Positions 34,195 to 46,833 are shown, counted from the first letter of the stretch. The stretch is DNA of 64,000 nucleotides from Arachis hypogaea (GCF_003086295.3 NC_092054.1:35184393-35248392), one strand, 5' to 3'. Notes: generated by a model not told the origin, from the sequence alone. Program-made: numbers and translations.

Positions 34195-34400
34195 CAACTA
34201 TAGGCATTGAGGTAGAAGCTCCTGGCAGCTCAGCAGAACTAATTAATTGTCGGATAAAGACACTCATTAGATCTTTATTAGTAAATTTTATTCTCTCTCG
34301 TGCTTTTTACTTAATCTTTCCTCTATAGTATATAAGAACTAGTTGATTGTGTTTGCCACTCTATACAACACCAAATGTTGTGTATGTATTTATAGGTCAT
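34195..34400 (-). pseudogene. Duplicated MuDR pseudogene piece and flank
   Basis: Copy of 21455-21660, starting CAACTATAGGCATTG and ending TATAGGTCAT. It carries the same minus-strand SSAELPGASTS reading. Confidence 0.75.
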
Positions 34401-35872
34401 TGATAAACCACTATTTTATGGTTTATATTTTGTTTAATTGTGTGGTTTTATCATGATCCTTACCCACTTATTCATTAAATTAGCATGAAATTATAATTCC
34501 TTCCTGAATTTATAACATGTTTGAAAACTGCTTCCTAGAGACTTTAATTATGTATTTTTAATTCTCCTTTATTCCATTCGATGCCGTGATCTGTGTGTTG
34601 AATGTTTCAGACTTTATAGGGCATGAATGAGTTGGAGATTGGAAAGGAAGCTAGCAAAAATGGAAGGAACACAAGAATTTGAGGGGATAACCAGCGAGAA
34701 GTGACGCGGTCGCATTTCTCACGCGACCGCGCGAAGGAGAGCAAATCGCAGTGACGCGGCCGCATGGCTCACGCAGCCGCGCGGATTGGAAAAGCTCAGG
34801 CGACGCGGTAGCGTGGACGACGCGAACGCGTGGCAAGGAAAAGCGCGAATGACGCGTCCGCATGGATGACGCGATCGCGTGACATGTGCGATCTGCATAA
34901 TCTGTAGACTTCGCTGGGGGCAATTTTGGACCTTATTTCGACCCAGTTTTCGCCCGGAACAGCAGACTAGAGCCAGAGAATATGCAGAAATAAAAGACAG
35001 CATTCATTCTACACAATTGACAGTTTTTAGATCTAGTTTTTCCTCCTCTAGGTTTTAGAATTTTACTTTTGGAATTGATCTAAGCATTGGAACATTGAGA
35101 AGAGTTATTTTTCCTCATCAAGACTTCGTCATTCTAGTTCGCTCTCTTAACCTGGTTTTATTCTTCCATGTTCTTTGCTTTGTTCAATTTTGTTATTTGA
35201 ATATTTTCATGATTATTTCATACAAGGATTATTTCTCCCATTTTAATTTATTTTCCATTCCAATAATCATGTCTTCTTTTAATTCCCTTTCATGTGTTAT
35301 GGATTTATTATTTGCAATGAGTGATTAGTTTTCCCACTTGATGGAGAGTTGATTGAAAGGAACTCTTGAGTTGGAAGGATTGAAAGAAAAATTGTAATTG
35401 GGTTAACTGTTGGATTGTTATCTAATCACTAACACCAATCCCTTTGAACTAAGTGGGTTGCAACTCGTGAATAGATCTAGCATTCCAACTTGTTTGACTT
35501 TCCTTTACCTAGTAAGGGATAACTAAACAGAACAACCATTAATTATAAATTAATCTTGAAATCATCCCATCAATAATAAAGATTCCAACTAATCAACTCC
35601 CAATCAAGGCTTTTATTCATATTATTTAAATTTCCTCTTTTTAATTTTTCCTCTACTTAACTCAACTTCTTGGAACATCTGATTAATAAAATAGCACACT
35701 TTTCTGCAACTCGTTGGGAAACGACCTGGGACTTAAACTCCTAGTCATTTTTAATTTAAACTCTCTGTGACATATTTCTAAATTGATAGGCAGATTTTCG
35801 GTGAGTTAAGAACTATACTTGCAACGTAACCATTTTAATAATTTTTAATTCACCAACTTCTGCCCCTCATCA
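34401..35872 (+). repeat. Second B LTR (1472 bp), solo-like
   Basis: Near-identical by eye to 21661-23133, flanked on both sides by GTCAT (34396-34400, 35873-35877), with no primer binding site after it. A palindrome array lies at 34700-34887. It can be read as a solo LTR or as the 3' LTR of B separated from its interior by the duplicated A-LTR segment. Confidence 0.88.
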
Positions 35873-36077
35873 GTCATGCTGCCTTGCTAAATCAATTTGC
35901 ACTAGCTCAAAATACGATAAACGCATAAATCATAGATAAAAGCTATGAATTATATTATGCGACACTTTTCTTTAATTGAAGCAGCCTACTATGATTTATT
36001 ATAGTATATGTTCTTGTATGAATACCTGGAGGGGAGCTCGGCTTCTAAGAATCGGCGCCGAGTTGTTATCTTCAATG

Positions 36078-36464
36078 CCGATCTATGAAGCTTGGGATAG
36101 TTTGAGCTTTTCGCCTAGGGAGGTGTCCAATTGTGCAGAGTATGAACAAAAAAAAGTGGGGAGTGTACCTGAAAAGGCACTCCGAAGCTTAAGTTAGTAT
36201 TGAGAATTCAATATATATTTAGGATAGAAGATCATACCTTTTATAGGTGAGAGTATACAGGTCGGTTACATTCCTGCTTTATTGTCTAAATTGAAGAGCA
36301 ATAATGAGGGTGTAACGGGTGATGATATCTGATAAGACGTTTTGACTCTAGGATGTAGTTCGTTGAGCTTGGTTGTAGCGTGTCACGCCGAGCTATAATG
36401 TAAGTTTGCCGAGTTATGACGCATAATGCTGAGTTATTACGTCAGATTCATAACGGCCGGATCA
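36078..36464. repeat. 387-bp direct repeat, copy 1
   Basis: Starts CCGATCTATGAAGCTTGGGA and ends AACGGCCGGATCA. It contains 'acctagggaggtgtccaattgtgc'-type sequence and repeated GCCGAGTTA/GCCGAGCTA phrases. Confidence 0.85.
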
Positions 36465-36604
36465 TAGCTCCTAAGCTTAGCCTGGGAATATGTTTAATGA
36501 AGCAGGTTGAGCTTTTAATGAGGCATAAGTCGGCCATTGAGTGAGGATGTAGGTTGGTGAGTTTGGGTTGCCCTTGGAGCCCCCAGTTCAAGTGCTTTAT
36601 TAAA

Positions 36605-36991
36605 CCGATCTATGAACCTTGGGACAGTCCGAACTTTCCACCTAGGGAGGTGTCCAATTGTGCAGAGTATGAACAAAAAAAAGGGTGGAGTGTACCTGCA
36701 AAGGCACTTTGAAGCTTAAGTTAGTATTGAGAATTCAATGTGTCTTTATGATAGAAGATCATACCTTTTATAGGTGAGAGTATATAGGTCGATTACATTC
36801 CTGCTTTATTCTCTGAATTGAAAAGCAATAATGAGTGTGTAATAGGTGATGATATCTGATCGAACATTTTGACTCTAAGATATAGTCTGTTGAGCTTGGT
36901 TGTAACGTGTCACGCCGAGCTATAACGTAAGTTTGCCGAATTATGACGCATAATGCCAAATTATTACGTCGAATTCGTAACGGCCGGATCA
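36605..36991. repeat. 387-bp direct repeat, copy 2
   Basis: Same ends and exactly the same length as copy 1, with scattered substitutions, 140 bp downstream. No TG start is visible, so a terminal-repeat (TRIM) element is possible but not shown. Confidence 0.85.
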
Positions 36992-38069
36992 GTATAGAAT
37001 CAAAGCCTAAATCATAATAGGGTGTAATTTACTTTCTTCTATGCTATTCACGTAATTCATATTAGGGTGTATTAATTTATTTATACATGCTTAAATCGAT
37101 TTTGTAAGCTACGGTTTACATAAAATACGAATAGGACACGCATGTATTGAAAATCCAAATAAGATATTTGTATAAAATTGGATGCCAATCTATTTATTCT
37201 GGTAAATGATCCTATCTATATGTTATATAATTTTAATGTGCTTAAAAAAGTAATCTATCTACTAATAATTAATATATTATTCTATTTTTTTCCTTGTTTA
37301 TAATATAATGTATTTAATTTTCTTTCTAATAACTTATAGATTATAGTATTTGATGTGTAATTTAAGCTCAATAAAATTAAAAAATTTTACGTAACTTTTT
37401 CTTATCTTTAATATTATAATATAATATATATAATAATACCAAAAATAATATATTTAGTTTAAATTAAGTATATATAAAAATTAAAATATATAAAATGCAT
37501 TTATTTTTCGAATAAAAAGAACTTATGAATTAAGATATAAATAAACTATTATTTTTTTTGTTTGGTTATTTTTTATTATTCTATAACATAAATATATATT
37601 ATCATGAATGTTATACATATATAATCTTGAGATTTGATTATTTTATTTTTTATTTAACTATTATATTATATTTATTCGAGATTATAAAATTTTAGTCGGT
37701 TTTGTACTTTTAATTCATGTATTTTTAGAATTTATATTAGCATATATTTATATTTTTTTATATCTATTTATAACTTTACATACTATTTTATTATAACATG
37801 ATTCCAGTTGAATCGACTAAACTTTTAAACTAGCAGACCAGTAACTAAAACAATTCAATAATGATGCATGAGCATTTTATGTATTTTTCTTAGGTATTTT
37901 TTAAGTAAAATTGATGACTTTTTTGCTTGATAACCATGTGCTTTTATATGATATTCTATTAGTACTTCGAATGTTTTAATTTCTTGTTAATTGTAGGAGA
38001 ATGATACCAAAAGAAAAGCAAAGCACAAGCAAAGGAAAGAAACTAGAAAAGCATCCATCAGGAGGCAAA

Positions 38070-38985
38070 AAATTGGCGTGCAACACGCCCATACAAGAAA
38101 GCAGAGGAGATGGCATGCAACGTGCTAAAAGGGAGGGCATGCCATATGCCCAGGCAACCAAAAATAGAGCCTTGGCGTGCCACACACCAACATGTCGGCG
38201 TGGCATGTTAGGCCAAAAGTCCAGAGAGTAATTTTGTGGATAAAGTGGCGTGCAACCATGACCTCTTCCTATTCTAACGAACATAACTTGAGTTATAGAG
38301 GTCCAAATGAAGCTCTTCTAGCAGCGTTAGAAAGCTAACATTTAGAGCTTTCCAACAATATCTAATAGTTCATGGTGTATGTGCATAAAAGTGGGTGTGC
38401 AACACGCCAAAGCCAAGGCATGTCACACGCCCATAAAGCGTGCTCCATGAGGCCAAGAACCATAGCGTGTAACACACAAAGATGAAGGGGTGTGTCATTT
38501 TGGCACGCTTTCGAAGGGGTAGTCGTGCATACGCATCTCTCATGCATACGCACAAGACCTAAAGTTTGCTGAATCATGCGTACGCACAAAGCTTGGAAGT
38601 TTGATGGATCATGCGTACGCATCCCCATGCATACGCATCCCCATGCGTACGCACAAATGAGAAATTTTGCCCAATCATGCCTACGCATGTTCCATGCGTA
38701 CACATGACCCTACTTCAAGGTTGGGCGTGCCACATGCCCATATACAAGTGTGTGCCATTTTGACACGCCTTCGAGGCCTCCATAATACCAAAAGCTGGCG
38801 TGCAACACGCCATACATAGGGCGTGCCACACGCCATGGTTGGAGCTCCCATGGAAGAAGAAAGTTATGGCATGCTACACGCCATGCGCAAGGCGTGGCAT
38901 GCTAGGACAGATCCAGAAGGCCACCAAAGCTTGAGAAGAGGCATGCAACACGCCAGTGGATTGGTGTGCCACATGCCCAGAAAGG
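38070..38985. repeat. Two palindrome themes in LTR F
   Basis: GGCGTGCAACACGCC-type units at 38070-38230, 38390-38500 and 38720-38985, and CATGCGTACGCAT-type units at 38525-38706. Both are short odd- or even-centred palindromes, analogous to the arrays of the other families but with different bases. Confidence 0.75.
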
Positions 38986-41484
38986 CCCAAGATCACACAC
39001 TTAAAGAAGACTCTCCTTAAGCTCATATTGAATAACTAAGTCAAAGATTGAATCATTAAGTGATGGACCTAAATCACTAAGAAGATTTGAAGATTAATTG
39101 TGGAAGATTTGATTGGATTTTGCTTTTAAGTTTGCATTTAATGCTTAGTTTTTATTTTAGATTTTATTATAAAAGGTGTTGAGTTTAATGAATTAAACCA
39201 TGATTAAAATGATGACCAAACATCACTGGATTAATGTCAAATTGGTGTGTGATATATTTTGTTTAAATGTGCATAATTGATCTTATTGGACAGGCTCAAG
39301 CCCATACACACATTGGCCTATTATCATATTGAACATAACCAAATGTTATTTCATTATAAGTTGCTGAACCATATGAGAGAAAAGAAAGAAAGTGAGCCCA
39401 TATCCATTTCAATCCCAACTCGGTAATCCATAACCAAATCTCACACTCGCAAAATTACTTCCACCGAACAAACAAAAATCTCTCTTTCCTATTTTTTTCC
39501 TATCACATCAATCTCTGAATCAAGAAAGAAGAAAGAGGAAAGATCTGGAGCTAGGGCAAAAAGAAGTATGAAAAGCTAGCTTCCATTCTCAAGCAAGAAG
39601 GGATAGTTAAAGGACTACAACCAAGGAAAGATCTCAACACAACAGAGGATCACAAAAAGGTGATTTCTCCATCTGTGCTTCACCAAGAAACTGTGAAGAA
39701 ATCTTCTGAGCTCCAAACACCTTTCAAGCAACGATAAAGACAATGAAGTCAAAAGTGCTCAGTGGTTCATAAATGGCCAAGAAATGAATTTGGGGCCGAA
39801 GCAAAGAACAACGGCCAAGATCCAAGATTTGTGAAGAAAAAGGTTAAGAGAGAAAGGTAAGGTTGCCTGTCTCTGCCTCTGCTCACTCCTACTTCTGAGA
39901 ACACCACTGCTAATTCTGATTGTTGGAGAAAAAGACAAACCATGTGTTAAAGATGCCTCAAGCCGTGGAAGCTTCACTCCTCTATAATAGGGATGAATGG
40001 CCAAGGATTGAAGTAAGAGAGAAAGAGCACTAGTTTTGGTTCCCATAGCTCCCTGAGCTATTCTTCTCCTTCATGGTTTTTATTTCGTAATTATTTTTCT
40101 CAGTTTAGTCTGTCTGAGTTTCATTGGAAAAAGACAAACACAGTAAGATTTGTGAGAAAAAGCCAATGAATGAAAAAAGACAGTGAGCTAGACTTGGAGA
40201 AAAAGCCTAAGTTATTTCAAAAATTCTTTGTAAGTATTTCTATTTTGTGTCATGATCCTGAGCTGATTCCCTTGCAAGTTAGGTTAGCATTTTATAGTTG
40301 GAAGCTAGGATGAGTCCTAGTCAAGTTCAGGTTGGGATAGAATCTGGACTTGTCCCAGATAGGATTGGGTGTATCCTAGGGAGAATTGGTGTATGTATTC
40401 TATTGAAAAAAATAGTAAAATTCTATCATTGTTGTGATGAAGACTGGATGTAGGCTACATTGCACTGGGTAGCTGAACCAGGATACATCTATGTGTCATT
40501 CTCTACTCTCTTTTCTGTTTCTGGTTCTACAACATAATAGACAAAAATAAAGTGTCTCTTGACTTCTCTAATCAACCACGTTTCACTATAACTATTCTTT
40601 CTATCAACTCTGATTAGGCTCCTCCTATGTTAGGAGACAAAACCATAGTTTCTCCTGTTTTTCTCATCTAAAAGTAAAGGTTACAAGTAAAGTAAAAAGG
40701 AGGCCAAATTTCAACTCTCCCTTCTCTTAGCCACTGATATCCATCAAAAAGTATCCTGAGAACTTTCTTTAGGGATCTCAGATCTTTTGGCCATCTTTTA
40801 TTCTAAATTTTAGGTTTTTATGGAAGCATGAGTCACTAATCTCCTTGGTTAAGGTTAGGAGCTCTATTGATTCCTATGGACTAATGTTATAGCTTTTCTA
40901 TCTTGATTAATGCATTGATGTTTTCTTAAGAAAAAGTTTTCGTTCTTCATCCAAAGAATTTGAATGTGTTGAAAAATAATTCTTCTCTGATTTGAATTCT
41001 CTTAATATCCTGAAAAAGTTAATTAATTGAATTAAGCTTGAAAACTCTTCTCACGATTCTTAGGTATTGAACTTGGACTTGATAAGTGACATCAAATCAA
41101 CCAAGTTTAGTTCTTGAGAGTTGTGTGGTTTTAAATCAATGAATGTTCTTAACCTATTGTCATAATTAATTAATCAAGGAATTGATAATTGATTAGGATT
41201 AGAGAAATTGAATTACTAAGGAATTGATGTTTGATTACTTATGATTTGCCATATATACATCATTGTTTAATCAAGGTGAAAAGTGAAAAACATTTTTTCG
41301 GAAGTTTCAACATCTCTGAAAGCTTAACTCTTTTGAATCATACTTCTTTCTCAATTACTTATGACTTGCTTTTATTCAATTCATTATTTTTATGCAATTA
41401 CTCTTGAAACCCTTGATTTTGATTGTCTAACTAGAATAATCAATTGAATATTTCTTGCTTAGTCCGTTAATCATTGTGAGAACG

Positions 41485-42933
41485 TGATGTTAGGATTTTT
41501 GCCAGTAAAGAATGTCATAAAAACAGTCGCGTTGTAGATATAGTCTCTAAACCGACAAAAATCCCTTCGTACAAATGTTTTGGTTGTCACAAGTAACAAA
41601 CCCCTTTAAAATTGATAACCGAGTATTCAAACCTCGGGTTGTCTTCTCAAGGAATTGCAGGGAAGTATGTTCTTATTATTGGTTATGAAGATTGTAAATT
41701 GGGGGTTTTGGAAGTTTGGGCAATGCGCACAGGTATATTTTCGAGCAATAAAAATAAATAAATAACTGTAAAATAAACTCTTGGCAAGGTATGAGAAATT
41801 GAAAGTCCTATCCTGGTTATCCTTATCAATTGTGATGAGAATTGGATTTTTCTCCCACTTTGTTATCCTCTAACTATGCAGGTAAGTTAAGTATATGAAT
41901 TAATTCTGATTCCTCAGGTCCTAGTCTTTCCTTGGGAAAGGCTAGAGTTATTGGAACTTGAATTAATTCCTGAAGAATTTCAATTTTCAATCAATAATGA
42001 GTTTGATAACTCAAGTGTGTTCAATGACTCAACCAAAGCCAAAAGAGAAAAATGCCTACTTGAATGAAAATAATTTGGATACACAAAGAGCAGTAATAAA
42101 TTAAAGAGAACAATCATAAGTCTGAAAATACCTCAAATTATATTAAATAAAGAAATCAATTCTAACATGGAGTTCATAAATTAAATTGAGAAAGTAAATA
42201 AAGATAAAGAACCTGGGATTGAGAGTCACTCCTAAAACTAAGAGAAATCCTAAATCCTAATCCTAAGAGAGAGGAGAGAACCTCTCTCTCTAAAAACTAC
42301 ATCTACTCCTAAAATTGTGAATTATGTGAGCCTCCTTATGAATGGATGCATTCCCCTACTTTATAGCCTCTAATCTGTGTTTTCTGGGCCGCAAACTGGG
42401 TCAGAAACAGTCCAGAATTCGCTGGTTTCGAATTTTAATGCGCTGATTTCCGTCACTGCGATGCGGCCGCATGAATCATGCGGTCGCGTCACCTAGCATT
42501 AAGGGAACTATAGCACATTATATATCAAATCGAAGCCCCGGATGTTAGCTTTCCAACGCAACTGAAACCGCGTCGTTTGGACCTCTGTAGCAAAAGTTAT
42601 AGCCATTTGAGTGCAGAGAGGTCAGGCTGGACAACTTAGCAATTTCTCCAACTTCTTGCATTCCTTCCACTTTTGCATGCTTTTTTCCCATCCTCCAAGC
42701 CATTCCTGCCTTATAATATCTGAAAACACTTAACACATATATCAAGGCATCTAATGGTAATAAGAGAGGATTAATAATAAGCAAATATAAGATCAAAGAA
42801 GCATGTTTTCAATCAAAGCACATAATTAGGAAGGCAAACGTAAAACCATGCAAATAGTATGAATAAGTGGGTAAAGAGTTAATAAAAACCACTCAATTGA
42901 GCACAAGATAAACCATAAAATAGTGGTTTATCA
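41485..42933 (-). repeat. Element G 3' LTR
   Basis: TGATGTTAGGATTTTT ... GTGGTTTATCA on the plus strand. A small GACGCG-type cluster lies at 42451-42491. ORFs within are duplicated in the other LTR and are not genes. Confidence 0.92.
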
Positions 42934-42972
42934 ACCTCCCCACACTTAAACATTAGCATGTCCTCATGCTAA
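42934..42972 (-). promoter_or_regulatory. Hairpin plus polypurine tract of element G
   Basis: Minus strand TTAGCATG-AGGA-CATGCTAA (42953-42972), two bases, then TTTAAGTGTGGGGAGGT against the LTR. Eight perfect pairs. Confidence 0.8.
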
Positions 42973-44321
42973 GCTCAAGAGAAGCTATAAAGATGAAGAG
43001 GAATGGTAGAATGTATGAAATGTAACCTATGAATGTAACTACATGCAAAATGTTTCTACCTACTTAGTTAAAAGTAAACAAATCTTTCAAGAGGAAATAT
43101 GAACTGGATTTCACTAATTCAAATTATGAAAACGAAGTACAAATAGACTTGCGAGAAAAAAATAGCTCATGAAAGCATGGAACAAGGAATTGAGCATCGA
43201 ACCCTCACTGGTAGTGTATACACTCTAATCACTCAAGTGTTTTTAGGTTCGATTCTCTCAATTCTCTACTAACCTTGCTGTCTAAGGCTTGCTCTTCATC
43301 TAGCAATCAACATAAATTTGATACACAAATACACAAATCAAGAGGTCTTTTAAGGGTTGTAATGGGGTTAGGGTCAAGGTAGGATTGTATTTGGCCAAGT
43401 GGACTAAAATCTGAATTCTTAATTAATCTTAAACTTTCCACCTAACTTTAGACAATCCATGTAATCATAATACCACATCTAACTATCCATTAACCATGTT
43501 TTCCACATATTCATGCATTCTAATTTCAAGTACAGTACATATGCATTGCTTTCACCATTTACTTTGGGGTATTTTTTTCTTTTTCTTTTGTTTTTCTCAA
43601 TGCATATGATTAATTTATTGAATGCATGAACATATTCTCAACATTCTTTCACATTTTCAGAAAATTCTAGCATACTCAATTATCAAACCAAATGTTTCCA
43701 AACCCAATTTCCCACACTTAAATCATAAGCACTCTTACTAGTCTAAGCTAACTAAGGATTCAAATTTAAGGACATTATTGTTTTCTGCTTAGAGTTAATG
43801 ATGTGCTAAAGTAAAGAACACAGGGGTAAAATAGGCTCAAATTGGTTTGCAAGGGATAATGAAGGGTTAAGGCCATATGGGTATGTAAGCTCAGTGAACA
43901 AAGGCCTCAATCATATAAGTGTATGCATACATCAAACCATGGAAATATAGAATTAAGCAAGACAAAGATCACAATTTTAGAGAGAAAAATACACACTAAA
44001 ACAAAATTTTTGGTTGATAAAATGCAACCAATTCAAATAGGCTCAAAATCTCACAGGTTTTGTGTGTTCGAGGTCTAAACCATGTTCCAGTATAATATTT
44101 CTTCAAACAAGTGTAACATTAAATTTTATTCAAATTAGTGAAATTTTCTAAAAGGTTTCTTGGAAAAGAAAATATTACTTTAACCAAGTGGTAAAATATG
44201 CAAAAAAAAAAAAAAAAATCAAATAAATATGCAATTAAATATGCAAATGCAACAACTAACAAGAAAAATAAACCATTGGTGTTTGAGATAGGAAGGTACT
44301 AACCCACGGAGATCGGTATCG
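42973..44321 (-). other. Non-coding tail of element G
   Basis: AT-rich and colinear with the tails of B and C; no gene. It includes an A-run at 44200-44218. Confidence 0.6.
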
Positions 44322-44472
44322 ACCTCCCCACACTTAAAGATTGCACCGTCCTCGGTGCATGCTGAGATGTGCAGGTGGACGGGGGTTGTGGTTCCTCAGC
44401 TGGGGCTCTTTTTGTTCCTTTCCTTGCTGGTAGTTTGGGAGTAGCTTTCTCTTTACCTTTCTTGGTGGCCAT
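44299..44472 (-). pseudogene. Remnant of the accessory ORF in element G
   Basis: Minus strand ATG at 44472 gives MATKKGKEKATPKLPARKGT, like B, then after about 35 codons joins sequence matching the last codons of the B ORF in another frame. The core (more than 300 codons in B) is deleted. An ATG 12 codons upstream is probably not used because the AG and pyrimidine tract lie between. Confidence 0.65.
44322..44359 (-). promoter_or_regulatory. Internal hairpin + polypurine-like module of element G
   Basis: Minus strand TGCACCG-AGGA-CGGTGCA (44342-44359), then TTTAAGTGTGGGGAGGT (44322-44338). It is the same as in B although the ORF around it is deleted. Confidence 0.75.
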
Positions 44473-45129
44473 CCTAAAAAAAGGGAAGAGAAAGTAAATT
44501 AAATTCAAAGAGATATATATAGCAAGGAAGAGAACGGAAAAGGTGTTGATGGATGCACATTAAGATATAACTGACATTAACACATGCTCACGAGTACATG
44601 TGAAAAAGCCATCAATGGAAAATAGCTAGTGCATATAAGGACAAGTGAATGCAAGGTGTTTATTGGCATGCCGGCAAAGGACATGAGTAGCATAGACCAA
44701 GCATTACTTGTAATAAATCACCATGTTTGTATTGACAATTATATTCAATTAATAAAATAGTAAAGAGAGTTTATGAAAAGCAAGCATTGAATAGTATAAA
44801 GTAAAATAGAGAAGTGCATAATGCCATATGGGCTTTTTCACAAACACATAGCATGCATAGTAAATAAGCTATTTGAAAGTATTAAATTGAACATGCAAGC
44901 AACCCTTTAAAAAGTAATATATAATTGTCAAACCATTTTAATAATCCAAAAATATAGAAAAATAATGACCCAAATAAATTTCTAACACCAATGAAAATAA
45001 TGCAATGAATGAAAGTATGCAAATAAATGAAATAAAATAGAATGGAAGTGAAAGAAAATAAGAAAGGAAGAAGAAAGAAATAAGAAAAGAGAAGAAAAAT
45101 AAGGATTAGGGAAGAAAAGATAAGAAAAT

Positions 45130-45690
45130 TGGCTGATCTGGATATTCTGTGCGCCGCCTGTGACGCGGACGCGTGAGTGACGTGGTCGCATAGTGCGTGA
45201 TAAGGTCAGGTGACGCGGACGCATGGGGCACACGATCGTGTGGCCTGTTTTGTGCGATTGGCGCGAGTGCAGCCTCGTGGTCGCGCAACTCTCTGTTCGA
45301 AACTCTTTTTGCCAAAATTCTAGGTGACGCGATCGCGTGGTCGACGCGATCGCGTGAGTGGCCATCATGGGGATATGATGCAAACGCATGGGGCACGCGT
45401 TCGTGTGGTAAGGCTTGGGCTTCCAGCACGATTCCAGCCCAACTCCAGCTCAACTTTCGGCCATGCACCCGGGTGACGTCGATTTTCAGGTCACGCGGCC
45501 GCGTGGGGCACGCGGCCGCGTGGGGCACGCGGTCGCGTGGGAGGCCATTATTCCCATATGACGTAGTCGCGTGGGTCGATTTGTGCCATTGGCACGCCTC
45601 CAGCGCTGCTCCTGCAAAACTCTCTGTTCATATTAATATTATGTCCCATCTCCTTGCGACGCGGACGCGTCGCTGATGCGGTCGCGTCGC
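45130..45690. repeat. GACGCG palindrome array of element G
   Basis: Units such as GCGATCGCGT and ACGCGGCCGCGT at 45160-45690, colinear with the B array at 28912-29460. Confidence 0.8.
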
Positions 45691-45842
45691 GTTCTCGCTC
45701 TCTTTTTTTTTGTAATCTGAAAAATGTAGAATGCAGTGTTAATATGAATGTGATGCAAAACTCCAGGTTCAATATAACAAAATAAAATAAAATTCAAAAA
45801 CAAATAAAACTAAATAAAAATGAAAAAGGACGATCATACCAT

Positions 45843-45860
45843 GGTGGGTTGTCTCCCACC
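45843..45860 (-). other. Post-stop hairpin of element G
   Basis: Minus strand GGTGGG-AGACAA-CCCACC, 50 nt after the stop of ORF2 (45910). Same as in B although the upstream gene is unrelated to pol. Confidence 0.75.
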
Positions 45861-45909
45861 TAGCACTTTTAGTTAAAGTCCTTAAGTTGGACATTTGATG
45901 AGCTTCCTG

Positions 45910-46827
45910 TTATGGTGGCTTATCCTTGAACTCATCCAGGAATCTCCACCAGTGTTTGTGATTCCAGTAACCTCCGGGGTCCCAATCTAGGCATGTAAAA
46001 CCCTTGAGCAGCTTCAAAAAGATTCTTAGGCTCCCGGGGTGTTGGATGTCAGAACAGATTCCAGGATCCCAAACCTTGCTTTTACACCCATTTTTGTTGG
46101 GATCTGTATTTTTCCAGCCGGGTGATAGGTGATCTGAATTCTCACTGCAGCGACCAAACAGCTTCCTAGACCCATTCAGTTGAGCTTTATACCAACCTAT
46201 GCGTTTGAACTTAAAGCTTCCAACCATGATGAACCTTGTAGGACAATACTTACCACTGGCCATCTTCCTCTTACTCTTAATGTCACAAAAAGCTCTAAGT
46301 TGACCATCCGTCTCCAGTAGCCCATATTCAAGTGGGATTAGAAAACTATGGGATATGAATTTTACCCACTTGAATGTTGTGAAGGATGATGGCAACTTAG
46401 GGGGAGGTATTTTTAATGAAATTGCAAGTTCCACTCCCTTGTGCTCTTCTCTGATAATTACCACCTCTTTGCAAGCTTCTTTAATTTCAACCTCTGCCTC
46501 TTGGTAGCTTTCTTCCAATTCAATCTCTTCTTCATTGCTCACCAAGGGCATGGGAGGTTGTGCTTCATCTTCTTTAATCTCCATTTCTTGATCAACCTCT
46601 TCCAAGTCTTCAACTATGATATGCTTTGGAGATTGTACACCCTCCTCAGCATCAATTACAACCGTCTTGGAAGGAGGCTCTATGTCTTGACTTTCCCATG
46701 GAGGTTCTGCATCTCCTAAGTCTTCAACCACTTCTTCTTCTTCTTGAACAATGACAGCTTCTTCTACTTGTTCTAGTACGAATTCATTTTTTGTCTTGTC
46801 CACTGGGGTTTCTGGTATCTCCTTCAT
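45910..46827 (-). CDS. Element G ORF2, orphan protein of a non-autonomous retroelement
   Basis: 305 aa, minus strand, intact. Residues 1-135 are very acidic (long Glu-rich runs, EEEEVVEDLGD, EVDQEMEIKEDE). From about 150 the protein becomes basic and aromatic: FKWVKFISHSFLIPLEYGLL, LRAFCDIKSKRKM, FKFKRIGWYKAQLNGSRKLFGRC, then a Trp/Gly-rich end (WDPGGYWNHKHWWRFLDEF). I do not recognise a family. There is no protease, reverse transcriptase or integrase motif. It sits where gag-pol would be, 6 nt after ORF1 in the same frame, so the two may be one polyprotein split by TAG. Being open in a young element suggests it is or was recently expressed, possibly for packaging or trans-mobilisation; that is inference. 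Confidence 0.7.
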   Translation of the reverse strand: MKEIPETPVDKTKNEFVLEQVEEAVIVQEEEEVVEDLGDAEPPWESQDIEPPSKTVVIDAEEGVQSPKHIIVEDLEEVDQEMEIKEDEAQPPMPLVSNEEEIELEESYQEAEVEIKEACKEVVIIREEHKGVELAISLKIPPPKLPSSFTTFKWVKFISHSFLIPLEYGLLETDGQLRAFCDIKSKRKMASGKYCPTRFIMVGSFKFKRIGWYKAQLNGSRKLFGRCSENSDHLSPGWKNTDPNKNGCKSKVWDPGICSDIQHPGSLRIFLKLLKGFTCLDWDPGGYWNHKHWWRFLDEFKDKPP

Positions 46828-46833
46828 GCTACG

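Larger units (their letters stand above)
35878..37861. other. Pre-insertion DNA with 387-bp direct repeats; otherwise no gene
   Basis: 35878-36077 and 36465-36604 are unassigned. 36992-37861 is very AT-rich with no ORF of note. The two 387-bp repeats are given separately. Confidence 0.6.

Noticed and set aside
38362..38703. Cys/His/Met-rich minus-strand ORF resembling a metal-binding protein
   Set aside because: It is the translation of GCGTGC and ATGCGTACGCAT repeats in LTR F.
42545..42796. 83-aa minus-strand ORF duplicated at 48847-49098
   Set aside because: It lies in both LTRs of G. Duplication follows from LTR structure and there is no independent sign of coding.
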